A stretch of DNA of 64,000 bases from Achromobacter xylosoxidans A8. GTDB taxonomy: Bacteria > Pseudomonadota > Gammaproteobacteria > Burkholderiales > Burkholderiaceae_B. Numbering within the stretch: the first letter of the stretch is position 1; the number at the start of each line of letters is the position of its first letter. A program made the translations under genes and the position numbers. A model generated the notes under the pieces. That model saw nothing but the letters and a program-made list of their open reading frames with translations. It did no database searches and was not told the origin of the DNA. Below, in pieces: positions 26,601 to 34,658 of this stretch. The stretch is from positions 248,001 to 312,000 of the forward strand of contig NC_014640.1 of NCBI RefSeq assembly GCF_000165835.1, in the 5' to 3' direction.

Positions 26601-27130
26601 TGGCAGCGCAGATTGCAGTCGAGACGCCCGCGCCCGGCGCGCTGGCGGACTTGCGCTATTACTGGGACGACCTGCCGCCGGGCCTGGCGGTCGAGACCGC
26701 GGCGCGCACCATCACCGAAGCCGACGTCGTCGCCTTCGCCGGCCTGAGCGGCGACTACAACCGCCTGCATACGGATGCGGTCTACGCGGGCCAAAGCAAA
26801 TTCGGCCGGCGCATCGCGCACGGCATGCTGGTCGGCTCCATCATGTCCGGCCTGAACACCCGCACAGTGCTGAACCAGTGCCTGGAACCGTCGATCCTGG
26901 GCCTGCTGGAGATGTCCTATCGCTTCGCCAAGCCCACGTTTGTCGGCGACACGATCAAGGTCAGGATCCTGGTGGCCGGCCGGCGCCTAGCCAGCGATAC
27001 CAGCCGGGGCGTGGTCGAGTTCGAACGGCAAGGCATTAATCAAAATGGGGAAACGGTATGCGTCTGCAGCGTGAAGATGCTGGTCGCCTGCCGCGCGTCG
27101 CAGTCCATTGAACAGATAGTGGAGAAATGA
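26600..27130 (+). CDS. MaoC-family (R)-enoyl-CoA hydratase-like protein
   Basis: A 176-residue hot-dog-fold protein. The hydratase-2 motif is clear: VVAFAGLSGDYNRLHTD followed by FGRRIAHGML, giving the Asp/His catalytic pair. It hydrates an enoyl-CoA to a 3-hydroxyacyl-CoA, the step between the neighbouring acyl-CoA dehydrogenase and SDR. ATG 26600 overlaps the previous stop by one base. Itaconyl-CoA or mesaconyl-CoA hydratases are also in this family, so the acid could be branched or dicarboxylic. Confidence 0.86.
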   Translation: MAAQIAVETPAPGALADLRYYWDDLPPGLAVETAARTITEADVVAFAGLSGDYNRLHTDAVYAGQSKFGRRIAHGMLVGSIMSGLNTRTVLNQCLEPSILGLLEMSYRFAKPTFVGDTIKVRILVAGRRLASDTSRGVVEFERQGINQNGETVCVCSVKMLVACRASQSIEQIVEK

Positions 27131-27131
27131 A

Positions 27132-27908
27132 TTGATCAAGACCGAAATCGGGTACACCACTCCGGAAGTCATTACCGTGCGCGGCAAGAACCTGGCCACT
27201 GAACTGCTGGGGAAAGTCGACTTCGTCGACATGATGCTGCTGGTGATCTTCAACCGCACGCCCAGTGCGGCCGAGAAGACCATGATCAACCATATCCTGG
27301 TCACCGCCTGCGACCACGGCTTGACCCCCAGCGCCATGAGCGCCCGGCTGACCTACCTGGGCGCGCCGGAAGCGATGCAGGCCGCCGTGGCCGCCGGCCT
27401 GCTGGGCGCGGGCAGCGTCTTCCTGGGCACTACCCAGAACTGCGCCGAGATGCTGGCCGCCGGCGCCGCCGGCCTGTCCGATGACCCGGACGACGCCGAG
27501 TGCGACGCCGCGGCGCGCGCCATGCTCAGCGCCAGCAGGGAAAAGAGGCAGCCTGTCTACGGCATCGGTCATCCCATACATGTGAATGGCGACCCGCGCG
27601 TGCCGACGCTGCGCCAGCTGGCGCAGGAGCTGGGTTTCCACGGCAAGCACTGGCGCCTGATGGACGCCGTGCACCGCGTGCTGCTGCAAGACCGGAACAA
27701 GAACCTGCCCATGAACGTGGTCGGCGCGATCGGCGCCATCATCTGCGACATGGAGCTGGATCCGATGATCGCGCGCGGCCTCATGCTGGTCGGGCGCGCG
27801 GGCGGTTTGCTGGCCCATCTGTACGAAGAGCGCGAGCATCCTATCGGTCAGCACATATGGGATCTGGTGCTGGCGCAGGACGAGCGCAATGTTGCCCCTG
27901 TTCGTTGA
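27132..27908 (+). CDS. Citryl-CoA lyase / truncated citrate synthase-like protein
   Basis: A 258-residue protein matching the C-terminal half of citrate synthases. It has YGIGHPIHVNGDPRVPTL, equivalent to the catalytic GxGHxxxxxxDPR block, and RAGGLLAHLYEEREHPIG near the end, equivalent to the CoA-binding and catalytic Asp/Arg region. Length matches the small citryl-CoA lyase-like class rather than full synthases (about 370-430). It may cleave or form a C-C bond in a citryl- or citramalyl-type CoA ester. The start is TTG 27132, two bases after the MaoC stop; no better ATG is in frame nearby. Substrate is unknown, but this is the most telling enzyme in the operon. Confidence 0.78.
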   Translation: MIKTEIGYTTPEVITVRGKNLATELLGKVDFVDMMLLVIFNRTPSAAEKTMINHILVTACDHGLTPSAMSARLTYLGAPEAMQAAVAAGLLGAGSVFLGTTQNCAEMLAAGAAGLSDDPDDAECDAAARAMLSASREKRQPVYGIGHPIHVNGDPRVPTLRQLAQELGFHGKHWRLMDAVHRVLLQDRNKNLPMNVVGAIGAIICDMELDPMIARGLMLVGRAGGLLAHLYEEREHPIGQHIWDLVLAQDERNVAPVR

Positions 27909-28004
27909 CATGGACTACACTGCCGACGCCGTTTAACCACGCCTTTTCAACTTGCTGCGCTTGTGTCGCAGGCCGATGGCAAACTCCAGGTAATTGAGCG
28001 TCAT

Positions 28005-28745
28005 ATGCCGACCTTTGTTAGCGCCGCCGCCCGTGCCATGGCGGTATTTGAAGTCTTCGCGCGAGAGAAAAGAGAACTCTCAAATTCCGACCTGGCCCGG
28101 CTGCTGGATCTGGCCGACAGCAGCTGCCTGGACCTGCTGCACACCTTGCATCAATTGGGCTACCTGTTCCGCACGCAGTCGCGGCGCTACTACCCTACCG
28201 GCAAATTGTTGCTGGCCGTCCAGCAGATAAGCACGGTCGATCCCATCATCCATGCCACGCGCGAAGCGCTCGAGCAGTTGTCCGAGCGTACCGGGGAAAC
28301 CGCCTACATCGGGCGCATCGACGGCGCCGCGGTCAAGATCGTCGCCGTGCGCGATGGCAAGTATCCGCTGCGCTATATCCTGGGCCTGGGCGAGCGCATT
28401 GCGCTGCATGCGTCCGCCATGGGCAAGTCCTTGCTGGGCGGCTTGCCGCCGGAGGCGGCGCGCAAGCTGCTGGCCGCCAAGCCGCTGCGCAAGCTGACGT
28501 CCGCCACGGTTACCGAGCCCGATGCGCTCCTGGCCGAAATCGACAAGAGCCGCGAACGCGGCTGGTATCACACTCATGGTGAAGGCGGGGACGGCGCGGA
28601 CGCGCTGGCCGTGTCGGGTTGGCTGGGCGAAGAATGCGTCGCCATGGCCATCTCGGGCCCTTCCGACCGCTTCCAAAGCAAGCGTGACGAGTACGTCGAG
28701 GTCCTGCGCGGCGTCGCCGGGAAAGTCTTCACGCGCGAGCCGTAG
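28005..28745 (+). CDS. IclR-family transcriptional regulator
   Basis: A 246-residue regulator with an N-terminal winged helix (MAVFEVFAREKRELSNSDLA, then SSCLDLLHTLHQLGYL) and a C-terminal IclR effector domain (LSERTGETAYIGRIDGAAV, LHASAMGKSLLGGLPP). IclR proteins bind small acids or CoA-pathway intermediates. ATG 28005 begins the DNA-binding domain; a GTG at 27963 is also in frame. It closes the plus-strand operon and is the obvious candidate regulator of both divergent operons via the 24374-24638 region. Confidence 0.88.
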   Translation: MPTFVSAAARAMAVFEVFAREKRELSNSDLARLLDLADSSCLDLLHTLHQLGYLFRTQSRRYYPTGKLLLAVQQISTVDPIIHATREALEQLSERTGETAYIGRIDGAAVKIVAVRDGKYPLRYILGLGERIALHASAMGKSLLGGLPPEAARKLLAAKPLRKLTSATVTEPDALLAEIDKSRERGWYHTHGEGGDGADALAVSGWLGEECVAMAISGPSDRFQSKRDEYVEVLRGVAGKVFTREP

Positions 28746-28773
28746 GCGGCATCGCGCGGTCGCTGGCCGGCCG

Positions 28774-30117
28774 CTAGGACGATTCTCCCAGTATTGCCGA
28801 CAGCATTTCCCGGGAGGCTCCGGACAAGGCGGCGGGCGGTGCGCCGGGCTTGCCGTTTGCGCCGGGTTGCAGCGTATCCAGCAGTGCGGAAAGCGCCAGC
28901 GTCAACGAAGCATTGTCTTGCCCGGCGGGGGGCGTGCCCGCGCCTGCCGCCGCCGATTTCGCCAGCAGGAGCCTCGCGGCGTCCAGCGGTTGCGCAACGG
29001 GACTGTTCCTGGCGGCCGCGGCTTTCTGCCTGTCCGCCACCGCGGACGCGATGTTCTGGCCCTTGCCGTCGCCGGCAGCGGATTTCAGGGACTTCTTCCT
29101 GGCCTTCCACTTTTCCCTTTCGCTGGAGTAGGCCGCCAGCAGCGCGAAACGGTCGCGTTCGATCAGCAGCGGCGAGCCTGCGATGTCGACCGCCAGCGAC
29201 TGAAACGCGGCGCGCGCGGCCACGGCGTTGTCGCTCAGCAGGGCCGTGGTCGTCTCGGTCCATTTGCGATGGAACGGCAGGGCCGCGGCGGCGCTGAACA
29301 TGTCCTCTCCCAGCGTGGCGCGCTGCTCGAAGGCCAGCACTAGGTAGTCCACGTCGTTCACGGGCTCCAGGCCGCCGCTTCCATTCTGCCGGTGCAGCAC
29401 GCCGTCCACCAGTTGCAATCCTTGCAGCCTGTCTTGCGAGTCGGTGCCCGCCAATACGCGATAGCCGCTGCGGCGCAGCGCCAAGCCGTCGAAGACGCCG
29501 AAACGGATGCTGACGCCATCGGTACCGAAAAGCTTGCTTAGGGGCTTGAGCAGGCCTTCGCCGGCCTTGACGACGGCGCCGCCCACCGCGCCGCCGAACA
29601 TGCTGACCGTGGTCGCGACGAAGTCGAGTATGCCGCGGGTGAGGCTGCTGTCGCTGAAGCGGCACAGCGCGGCGAACATCTCCAGCCCGTCGCTGTTGTA
29701 GGGTACGTTGCGGGCGATATAGACGTCGCGGAACACGACCCTGCCTGCGCCTGATTGCGGCGCCGCCGCGCCCATCGCCTGCTGGATCGCGTCATAGCCT
29801 ACGACGTATGGAATTTCGCGCTGCGCGCCGGCCTCGGTGTAGCGCAGGAAAAAGGCGCACAGGGGCAGGAAGGCGGCAATGTAGTTGCCGGCATCGGTCA
29901 GGCGCATTTCGACCATGCGGACGCTGAAATAGCACTGTCCCGGAATGAAGGCTTCGCCGTTCAGTCCTGCTTCGCCCGCAGCCGCGCCGCCGGGCGGCGG
30001 ATCGATCTCCGCATAGAAGTTGCGGCCTGCTGGCACGGTCGCCATCAAGGCGCCCACGCCGTCCGCCGAGGTTCCCAGGTCGCCTATCTTGCGCAGCATG
30101 CCGAATATGGAAGCCAT
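28774..30117 (-). CDS. Unrecognised protein, last gene of the CHAT/peptidase operon
   Basis: A 447-residue protein I cannot place in a family. It has no signal peptide. Residues 1-160 look globular with strands (FYAEIDPPPG, CYFSVRMVEMRL, VVFRDVYIARNVPY). Residues 163-198 form a glycine/alanine-rich hydrophobic or amphipathic stretch (TVSMFGGAVGGAVVKAGEG). Residues about 200-330 again look folded (SIRFGVFDGLALRRSGYRVL). The last 110 residues are Ala/Gly/Pro/Lys-rich and probably flexible. ATG 30117 lies 23 bases after the CHAT stop, so they are one unit. Being downstream of two proteases, it could be their substrate or a membrane-acting effector; this is inference only. The frame runs further upstream but overlaps the CHAT gene in the wrong frame. 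Confidence 0.75.
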   Translation of the reverse strand: MASIFGMLRKIGDLGTSADGVGALMATVPAGRNFYAEIDPPPGGAAAGEAGLNGEAFIPGQCYFSVRMVEMRLTDAGNYIAAFLPLCAFFLRYTEAGAQREIPYVVGYDAIQQAMGAAAPQSGAGRVVFRDVYIARNVPYNSDGLEMFAALCRFSDSSLTRGILDFVATTVSMFGGAVGGAVVKAGEGLLKPLSKLFGTDGVSIRFGVFDGLALRRSGYRVLAGTDSQDRLQGLQLVDGVLHRQNGSGGLEPVNDVDYLVLAFEQRATLGEDMFSAAAALPFHRKWTETTTALLSDNAVAARAAFQSLAVDIAGSPLLIERDRFALLAAYSSEREKWKARKKSLKSAAGDGKGQNIASAVADRQKAAAARNSPVAQPLDAARLLLAKSAAAGAGTPPAGQDNASLTLALSALLDTLQPGANGKPGAPPAALSGASREMLSAILGESS

Positions 30118-30140
30118 GATGTCCGTTCCTGATTGCGGTG

Positions 30141-31772
30141 TCAGTCGCGCACGACCGCCAGCGCGGAAGCCCAGGTGGGCGAGCCCCGGGATTCGTCGTG
30201 CGAACCGGCGCAGGCGCGCCGGTAGGCTTCCGCAAATCCCTGGGTATTGGCGGGATCGAAATAGGCGGCATAAAAGCGCCTGATGAAGCGCGCGCAGGTT
30301 TTTTCCTCGACCTGCCAGCGGAAGGCCAGCACGCCCATGGCGCCAGCCCGCATGACCTCCAGCGCCGTCCGCACCGAGGCGCCGCGGCATGACGACAGCA
30401 CCAGCAGCTTGCAATTGCCGGCCTTCATCCAGCGGCCCACCAGGCGTATGGACAGTTGCAGGCCCTCGCCTTCCCTGCTGCCCGGCAAGACCAGCATGGT
30501 GCTGTCGCGCACCGAGTGGGCGTGGCCGGAGAAATGCAGGATGTCGTAGCCGCCGCCAGTCACCTTTTCTTCCAGATAGTCCTGCAGCGCGTATCCGGTC
30601 AGGGGCGGCACGTCCTCGACCACCAGGCGGCCGTCCAGGCGCTTGGCCAGGGCCTGCAGGTTCTCGAGTTCGTCGGCGACCGACTCCAGCGGAGGCAGCG
30701 TGACGCTCGGGATATCGTCTCCGCCATCTTCCGGCTGGAACGAAATGGTGCCGCTGAAGTTCGCGCCGATGAAAAGCAGGCGAACGGGGCCGGCTGGCCG
30801 GGACGCCGTCTGCTCCCAATCGCTGGCGGAGTCCATGCCTTCCATGTGCAGGCGGCGGGCCATGGGAATGCGCTGGCACAGGTAGCGCCTGTCATTGGCC
30901 TTGAAATCGGCATTGCAGCTCAATTCGAACGGCAGGCTGAAGAAGGCTGCGCTCTGATGGTCCGACACATTGAAATCGAATCGCAGGTCCATCCAGGCGA
31001 GCCCGTCGCCGGACGAGACGCCTTCCTGGTCGCGGGCGCGCTGGATCAGCGTGGCGATGGGCGGCCCCACGGTTTCGGCCACCATCACGTCGAACGCCTG
31101 CCTGCCCATGTCGCTGAGCGACTCCAGCCAATCGGCCACTCTCTGATTGTCGAGATAGGGCGAGAACTTCTCGACGCGCGTCAGCAGCGCGGCGATATCA
31201 GGTTGCCGCTTGTAGGGCATTTCCGGTGACCTGAAGTCGTGCGGGCCGAACTGGATCCGGTAGCGGACCGATTTTTCGGCAACTTCTATGACCAGCCGGC
31301 GGCGTTGCGTAGCGGCCGCCACGCTGTCCAGCACCACGGCGAGGTCTGCGCCACCGTCCCGCTTCTTGCCGATCTCGTTGCTCCACATCAGCCTTTCGGG
31401 CCGTTCCAGCACGCAACGCTGCACGGCTTCGGAGGGGGCTTCGGTCACGACCAGCACGGGTACGGGTGCGTGTTCGGCCAGCCAGTTGAGCAGCTCGACA
31501 GCCGCCGCGCCGCTCTTTTTCTTGGTGGCTTGGGGCGCCGGCTTGGCGTCGATGATCATCAGGCCCGGCAGCGTTCCGCAACGCTCGATCTCCTGCCGCG
31601 CGTTCTCCAGGTTGAAGACGTGCCGGAAAGGGGCGCCGACGAAGGGCTTGATGCGCGGGTACTTCTGCTCATGCCGCTGCAATTGCTGGATGCGGTCCGC
31701 CCAGCATTCCTCGTCGACATCGTCGCCGCCAGCAAGCAGGATCCAGTTGTTGTTCTGTGCAGGCTGTTCCAT
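30141..31772 (-). CDS. CHAT-domain (caspase-like) protease with receiver-like N-terminus
   Basis: A 543-residue protein. The C-terminal 200 residues are a CHAT domain: catalytic His417 in ILHFSGHAH and Cys462 in LLVLSSCRGA, followed by VLAFRWQVEEKTCARFIRRFY. CHAT enzymes are Cys proteases of the caspase/separase clan. Residues about 9-140 look like a response-regulator receiver fold: ILLAGGDD (Asp17, Asp18), LMIIDAK (Asp75), VLVVTEA (Thr110) and a Lys near 136. The middle region is unassigned. ATG 31772 has GGAGG five bases upstream; ATG 31784, overlapping the previous stop as TGATG, is the alternative. It lies between the pseudo-kinase gene and the unknown effector-like gene. Confidence 0.83.
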   Translation of the reverse strand: MEQPAQNNNWILLAGGDDVDEECWADRIQQLQRHEQKYPRIKPFVGAPFRHVFNLENARQEIERCGTLPGLMIIDAKPAPQATKKKSGAAAVELLNWLAEHAPVPVLVVTEAPSEAVQRCVLERPERLMWSNEIGKKRDGGADLAVVLDSVAAATQRRRLVIEVAEKSVRYRIQFGPHDFRSPEMPYKRQPDIAALLTRVEKFSPYLDNQRVADWLESLSDMGRQAFDVMVAETVGPPIATLIQRARDQEGVSSGDGLAWMDLRFDFNVSDHQSAAFFSLPFELSCNADFKANDRRYLCQRIPMARRLHMEGMDSASDWEQTASRPAGPVRLLFIGANFSGTISFQPEDGGDDIPSVTLPPLESVADELENLQALAKRLDGRLVVEDVPPLTGYALQDYLEEKVTGGGYDILHFSGHAHSVRDSTMLVLPGSREGEGLQLSIRLVGRWMKAGNCKLLVLSSCRGASVRTALEVMRAGAMGVLAFRWQVEEKTCARFIRRFYAAYFDPANTQGFAEAYRRACAGSHDESRGSPTWASALAVVRD

Positions 31773-31783
31773 CGCCGCCTCCA

Positions 31784-34612
31784 TCAACCCGACCGGGCAG
31801 GAAAGCGCAGGGTGAACGAACGCCATGGCGGCAGGACCGATTCATATGCCTCCGCGGGCGGCATCGCCGACTCGGCCAGGGGCGGCTGCGTCGCCAAGGT
31901 GCCGCCGTGGGCCTGCATGGTGCGCACGATCTGGGCGATGGCCAATCCGGCGCCATCATGCGCCGCGCGCTCCGCGTTCAGCAGCGCGTCGTCGGGCACT
32001 GCGTGCGCGCGCTGGTCCGTGTCCCAGTTTTGCGCGGCGCTCAGCCCCAGTTGTACCGAGCAGCCATCAGGGTCGTCGCTGATGTCGATTTCCACCCGGG
32101 CGTCATCGGAGCGGCAGCGCAGCAAATAGGCAAGAATGGAGCGGAAGGCCGCGGACAGTGTCTCGGCGTCGGCATGCACCATGGGTCCGCTGGCGGCACC
32201 CACTTGCGCCAATGGCGCGATGCGGCCTTGGTCGCGCTGCGGCAAGGCGGCGATGATCCGGGTCAGCAACTCATGCAGCGCGACGCGGGCATGCTCGGGC
32301 GGAGCCTGCTGGCGCGCTTCGCTGGCGCTGGCCAGCCGCTCGAAGGTGATGTCGGCCTTGCCGATTTCCGCCACGATGCGTTGGCTGAGGGCGTGGGCCC
32401 GGGTGACGATGGCCTCGGGCTGTTCGCCGCGTGCCGCGTCCTCGTGCAGCAGTGCGGTCTGCGTCGTCAGGCTGCAGGCCAGCGCCAGCGACGTCCGGGT
32501 CTGGTCGGCGATCTCGGCCACGGTTTCGCGCAGGAATCGCATGTCGCGCGCCCATTTCATGTCGGCGATGTCGGTGAAGAACCAGATGGCCATGTCCAGG
32601 CTGGGATCCAGGTCCGTCCGGGTCGCCAGCACCGAGCGCGGCTGTCCGCCCGCGCCGCGCAGCTCGATGCGTTCGCGCCGGACGCCGGCATCTGAAGTCA
32701 GCAGCGTGTGCGCCGACGCGTCGTCGGGCAGCGCAAACGCCGTGATCGACACCGGCGTCTCGCCTTCGAGGCAGCGGCCGGGCTCGGTGCCCAGCATGTC
32801 GGCCGCGACGCGGTTCATCTCGATGATGGAGCCCTCGCGACCCACGAACACGACCGCTTGTTCGGTTTCGGCCATCAGGCTCTGCTTGGTCTGCCTGAGC
32901 AGATGCTGGTCCAGCCCTTCCTCCAGCGACTCTATGATCTCCAGCAGATCGTCGGCGTCGGGTCCCTTGAACGCATGCGATACCGAGGACTCCACGTCCA
33001 ACAGCCAACGGATCCGGCCGTTCAGGCGGATCGGCACTGTCATGGCCGAGCGCAGCGGCCGCGGCGGACCGGTGTAATCGTTCCTGGGATCCCCAGGGTC
33101 GCCCACGTCGTCCAGCGACAGCAGTTGGCGCTGGCGCAGCGTCTGGCCCAGCATGCCGCGCTCGATGGGCTGCAGGTAGTTCGCAGGCAAGGCGTATTCG
33201 GGCGCCAGGCTGTGCTGGGTGACGATCTCGTAGCGGCTTTCCTTGCGGTTGACGCGGAACAGCGCCACGTAGTCCCAGGAGAAGAACTGCGCCAGTCTGG
33301 GCACGATGTCCTCCGCCGCCCGGCGCAAGGAAGCGGCCGTCATGATCGTCTCGCGCAATGATTCGGCGAAGGTGACGCGCTCGTCGTCGCGCTCTTTCTC
33401 GAAGCGCATCAGTACCGGCTCCAAGTCCAGGGCGCGCAGGATCTCCAGGTGGCGTTGCCCGTACTGCGCCGGTTGGCGCGAACACAGACTCAGCGCTGAG
33501 CTGTAGCCGCCCGGACGCGTGACGGGCAGGGTGACGCTGGCCTGCATGCCCATGTCGCGGTAGCAGCGTACGACCTCGTCGCCTGGCTCGAAGCGCTGGT
33601 CGCTGACGAAGCGGTCCATCTCTTCGACCCAGGTCTGGCCGGAATCCAGGAACGGCCGGATCGCAGGGGGCAGCTCCATCCAGCGCGCCGGCCACAGTTC
33701 CACCCCTTCGGGCCGTACCGCGATCGCGCGGAACAGCGACACCTGCCTGTCGTAGATGCCGAACACCGCGTGCTCGAACGGCACCAGCGGACGGATCTGT
33801 TCCAGGATGGCGTCGAGCTTGAGACGCCAGCCGTTGATGGACGGATCCAGCGCGATGCGCCGGATCTCGTCGCGGGCGGACTCCAGCGCCCGCGACTGGA
33901 TGACGGCGATCACGCCCAGCAATTCGCCGTTGGGCGCGGGGTCTGGCGTCATTACCAGCTGGAACAGTCTTTCTTCGCCTTCGCGTCCGGGCATGGTGAC
34001 GATCACGGCCACCATGGAATCGCCCTCCTGGTTGCGGGCGCAGCAGCGGATGGCATCGGCGATGCGGGGCGCGTCGCTTTTGCGGAAATGGCGGGCCAGT
34101 GGCTCGCCGCAAACCTCGTCGAGCTTTTGGCCCAGCGCGCGCGCGGCCTCGCGGTTGGCGAAGCGCACCACACCGTCCAGATCCAGGCGGAACACCGCAT
34201 AGGGCGTGCGTTCAAAGCGGCGCGATTCCGCTTTCCTGAAGGGCGTGCCGTCGTTGACCAGCACGACGATCTTGCCGCTTTCCAATTCGCACAAGGGCAC
34301 CAGTTGCGCGGGCACGGGCGCGCCGTCCGCGGCCTGGTAGATGCCGCCGACCGCGCCGCTGCCCATGGTCAATGGTTCGCCCAGGCCGTAGGCCTCGGCG
34401 GCGGCGCGGCCGCGGAACGCCTGGGCGCTGGGCGCGAGCGTATCGCTGATGTCGATGATGACGCCGTCACGGTCCAGCAACAGGCAAGGCACGCCCGCCC
34501 GCGACATCACCCGCAGCATTGCCGCGGGATCGCCCGGGATGGAGGCGGATGCTGGCACGCGTACTTGCGCGCCAGCATCCAGGTCCGTCTGCGCCTGAGG
34601 AAACTCAAACAT
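31784..34612 (-). CDS. Multi-PAS/GAF sensor with degenerate histidine kinase core
   Basis: A 942-residue cytoplasmic sensor with no membrane helices. Apparent order: PAS (about 30-125), PAS (130-240), GAF (265-400), GAF (425-570), PAS (580-680), DHp-like helix (685-760), HATPase-like domain (780-940). The phospho-acceptor block, normally SHELRTPL, reads ADQTRTSL with Asp703 at the His position. The N-box, normally NLLxNAxKY, reads ILAYLLRC without the Mg-binding Asn. The G2 box is kept (GAGLAIAQIV, then HGGTL). So it looks like a pseudo-kinase, perhaps a ligand-controlled scaffold. ATG 34612 starts the protein. The next gene encodes a receiver-like domain fused to CHAT, suggesting direct signalling. 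Confidence 0.8.
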   Translation of the reverse strand: MFEFPQAQTDLDAGAQVRVPASASIPGDPAAMLRVMSRAGVPCLLLDRDGVIIDISDTLAPSAQAFRGRAAAEAYGLGEPLTMGSGAVGGIYQAADGAPVPAQLVPLCELESGKIVVLVNDGTPFRKAESRRFERTPYAVFRLDLDGVVRFANREAARALGQKLDEVCGEPLARHFRKSDAPRIADAIRCCARNQEGDSMVAVIVTMPGREGEERLFQLVMTPDPAPNGELLGVIAVIQSRALESARDEIRRIALDPSINGWRLKLDAILEQIRPLVPFEHAVFGIYDRQVSLFRAIAVRPEGVELWPARWMELPPAIRPFLDSGQTWVEEMDRFVSDQRFEPGDEVVRCYRDMGMQASVTLPVTRPGGYSSALSLCSRQPAQYGQRHLEILRALDLEPVLMRFEKERDDERVTFAESLRETIMTAASLRRAAEDIVPRLAQFFSWDYVALFRVNRKESRYEIVTQHSLAPEYALPANYLQPIERGMLGQTLRQRQLLSLDDVGDPGDPRNDYTGPPRPLRSAMTVPIRLNGRIRWLLDVESSVSHAFKGPDADDLLEIIESLEEGLDQHLLRQTKQSLMAETEQAVVFVGREGSIIEMNRVAADMLGTEPGRCLEGETPVSITAFALPDDASAHTLLTSDAGVRRERIELRGAGGQPRSVLATRTDLDPSLDMAIWFFTDIADMKWARDMRFLRETVAEIADQTRTSLALACSLTTQTALLHEDAARGEQPEAIVTRAHALSQRIVAEIGKADITFERLASASEARQQAPPEHARVALHELLTRIIAALPQRDQGRIAPLAQVGAASGPMVHADAETLSAAFRSILAYLLRCRSDDARVEIDISDDPDGCSVQLGLSAAQNWDTDQRAHAVPDDALLNAERAAHDGAGLAIAQIVRTMQAHGGTLATQPPLAESAMPPAEAYESVLPPWRSFTLRFPARSG

Positions 34613-34658
34613 ATCGAAGCCCTCCCTGCTTGCCGCCCTTGCGGGCGCGGCTGCCGGC

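Noticed and set aside
28774..30117. Bacterial gasdermin as identity of the unknown operon member
   Set aside because: Tempting because CHAT and C1 proteases accompany gasdermins, but the N-terminus lacks the early lipidated Cys, the length is greater, and I see no gasdermin-like repeat of strands. Left as unknown.
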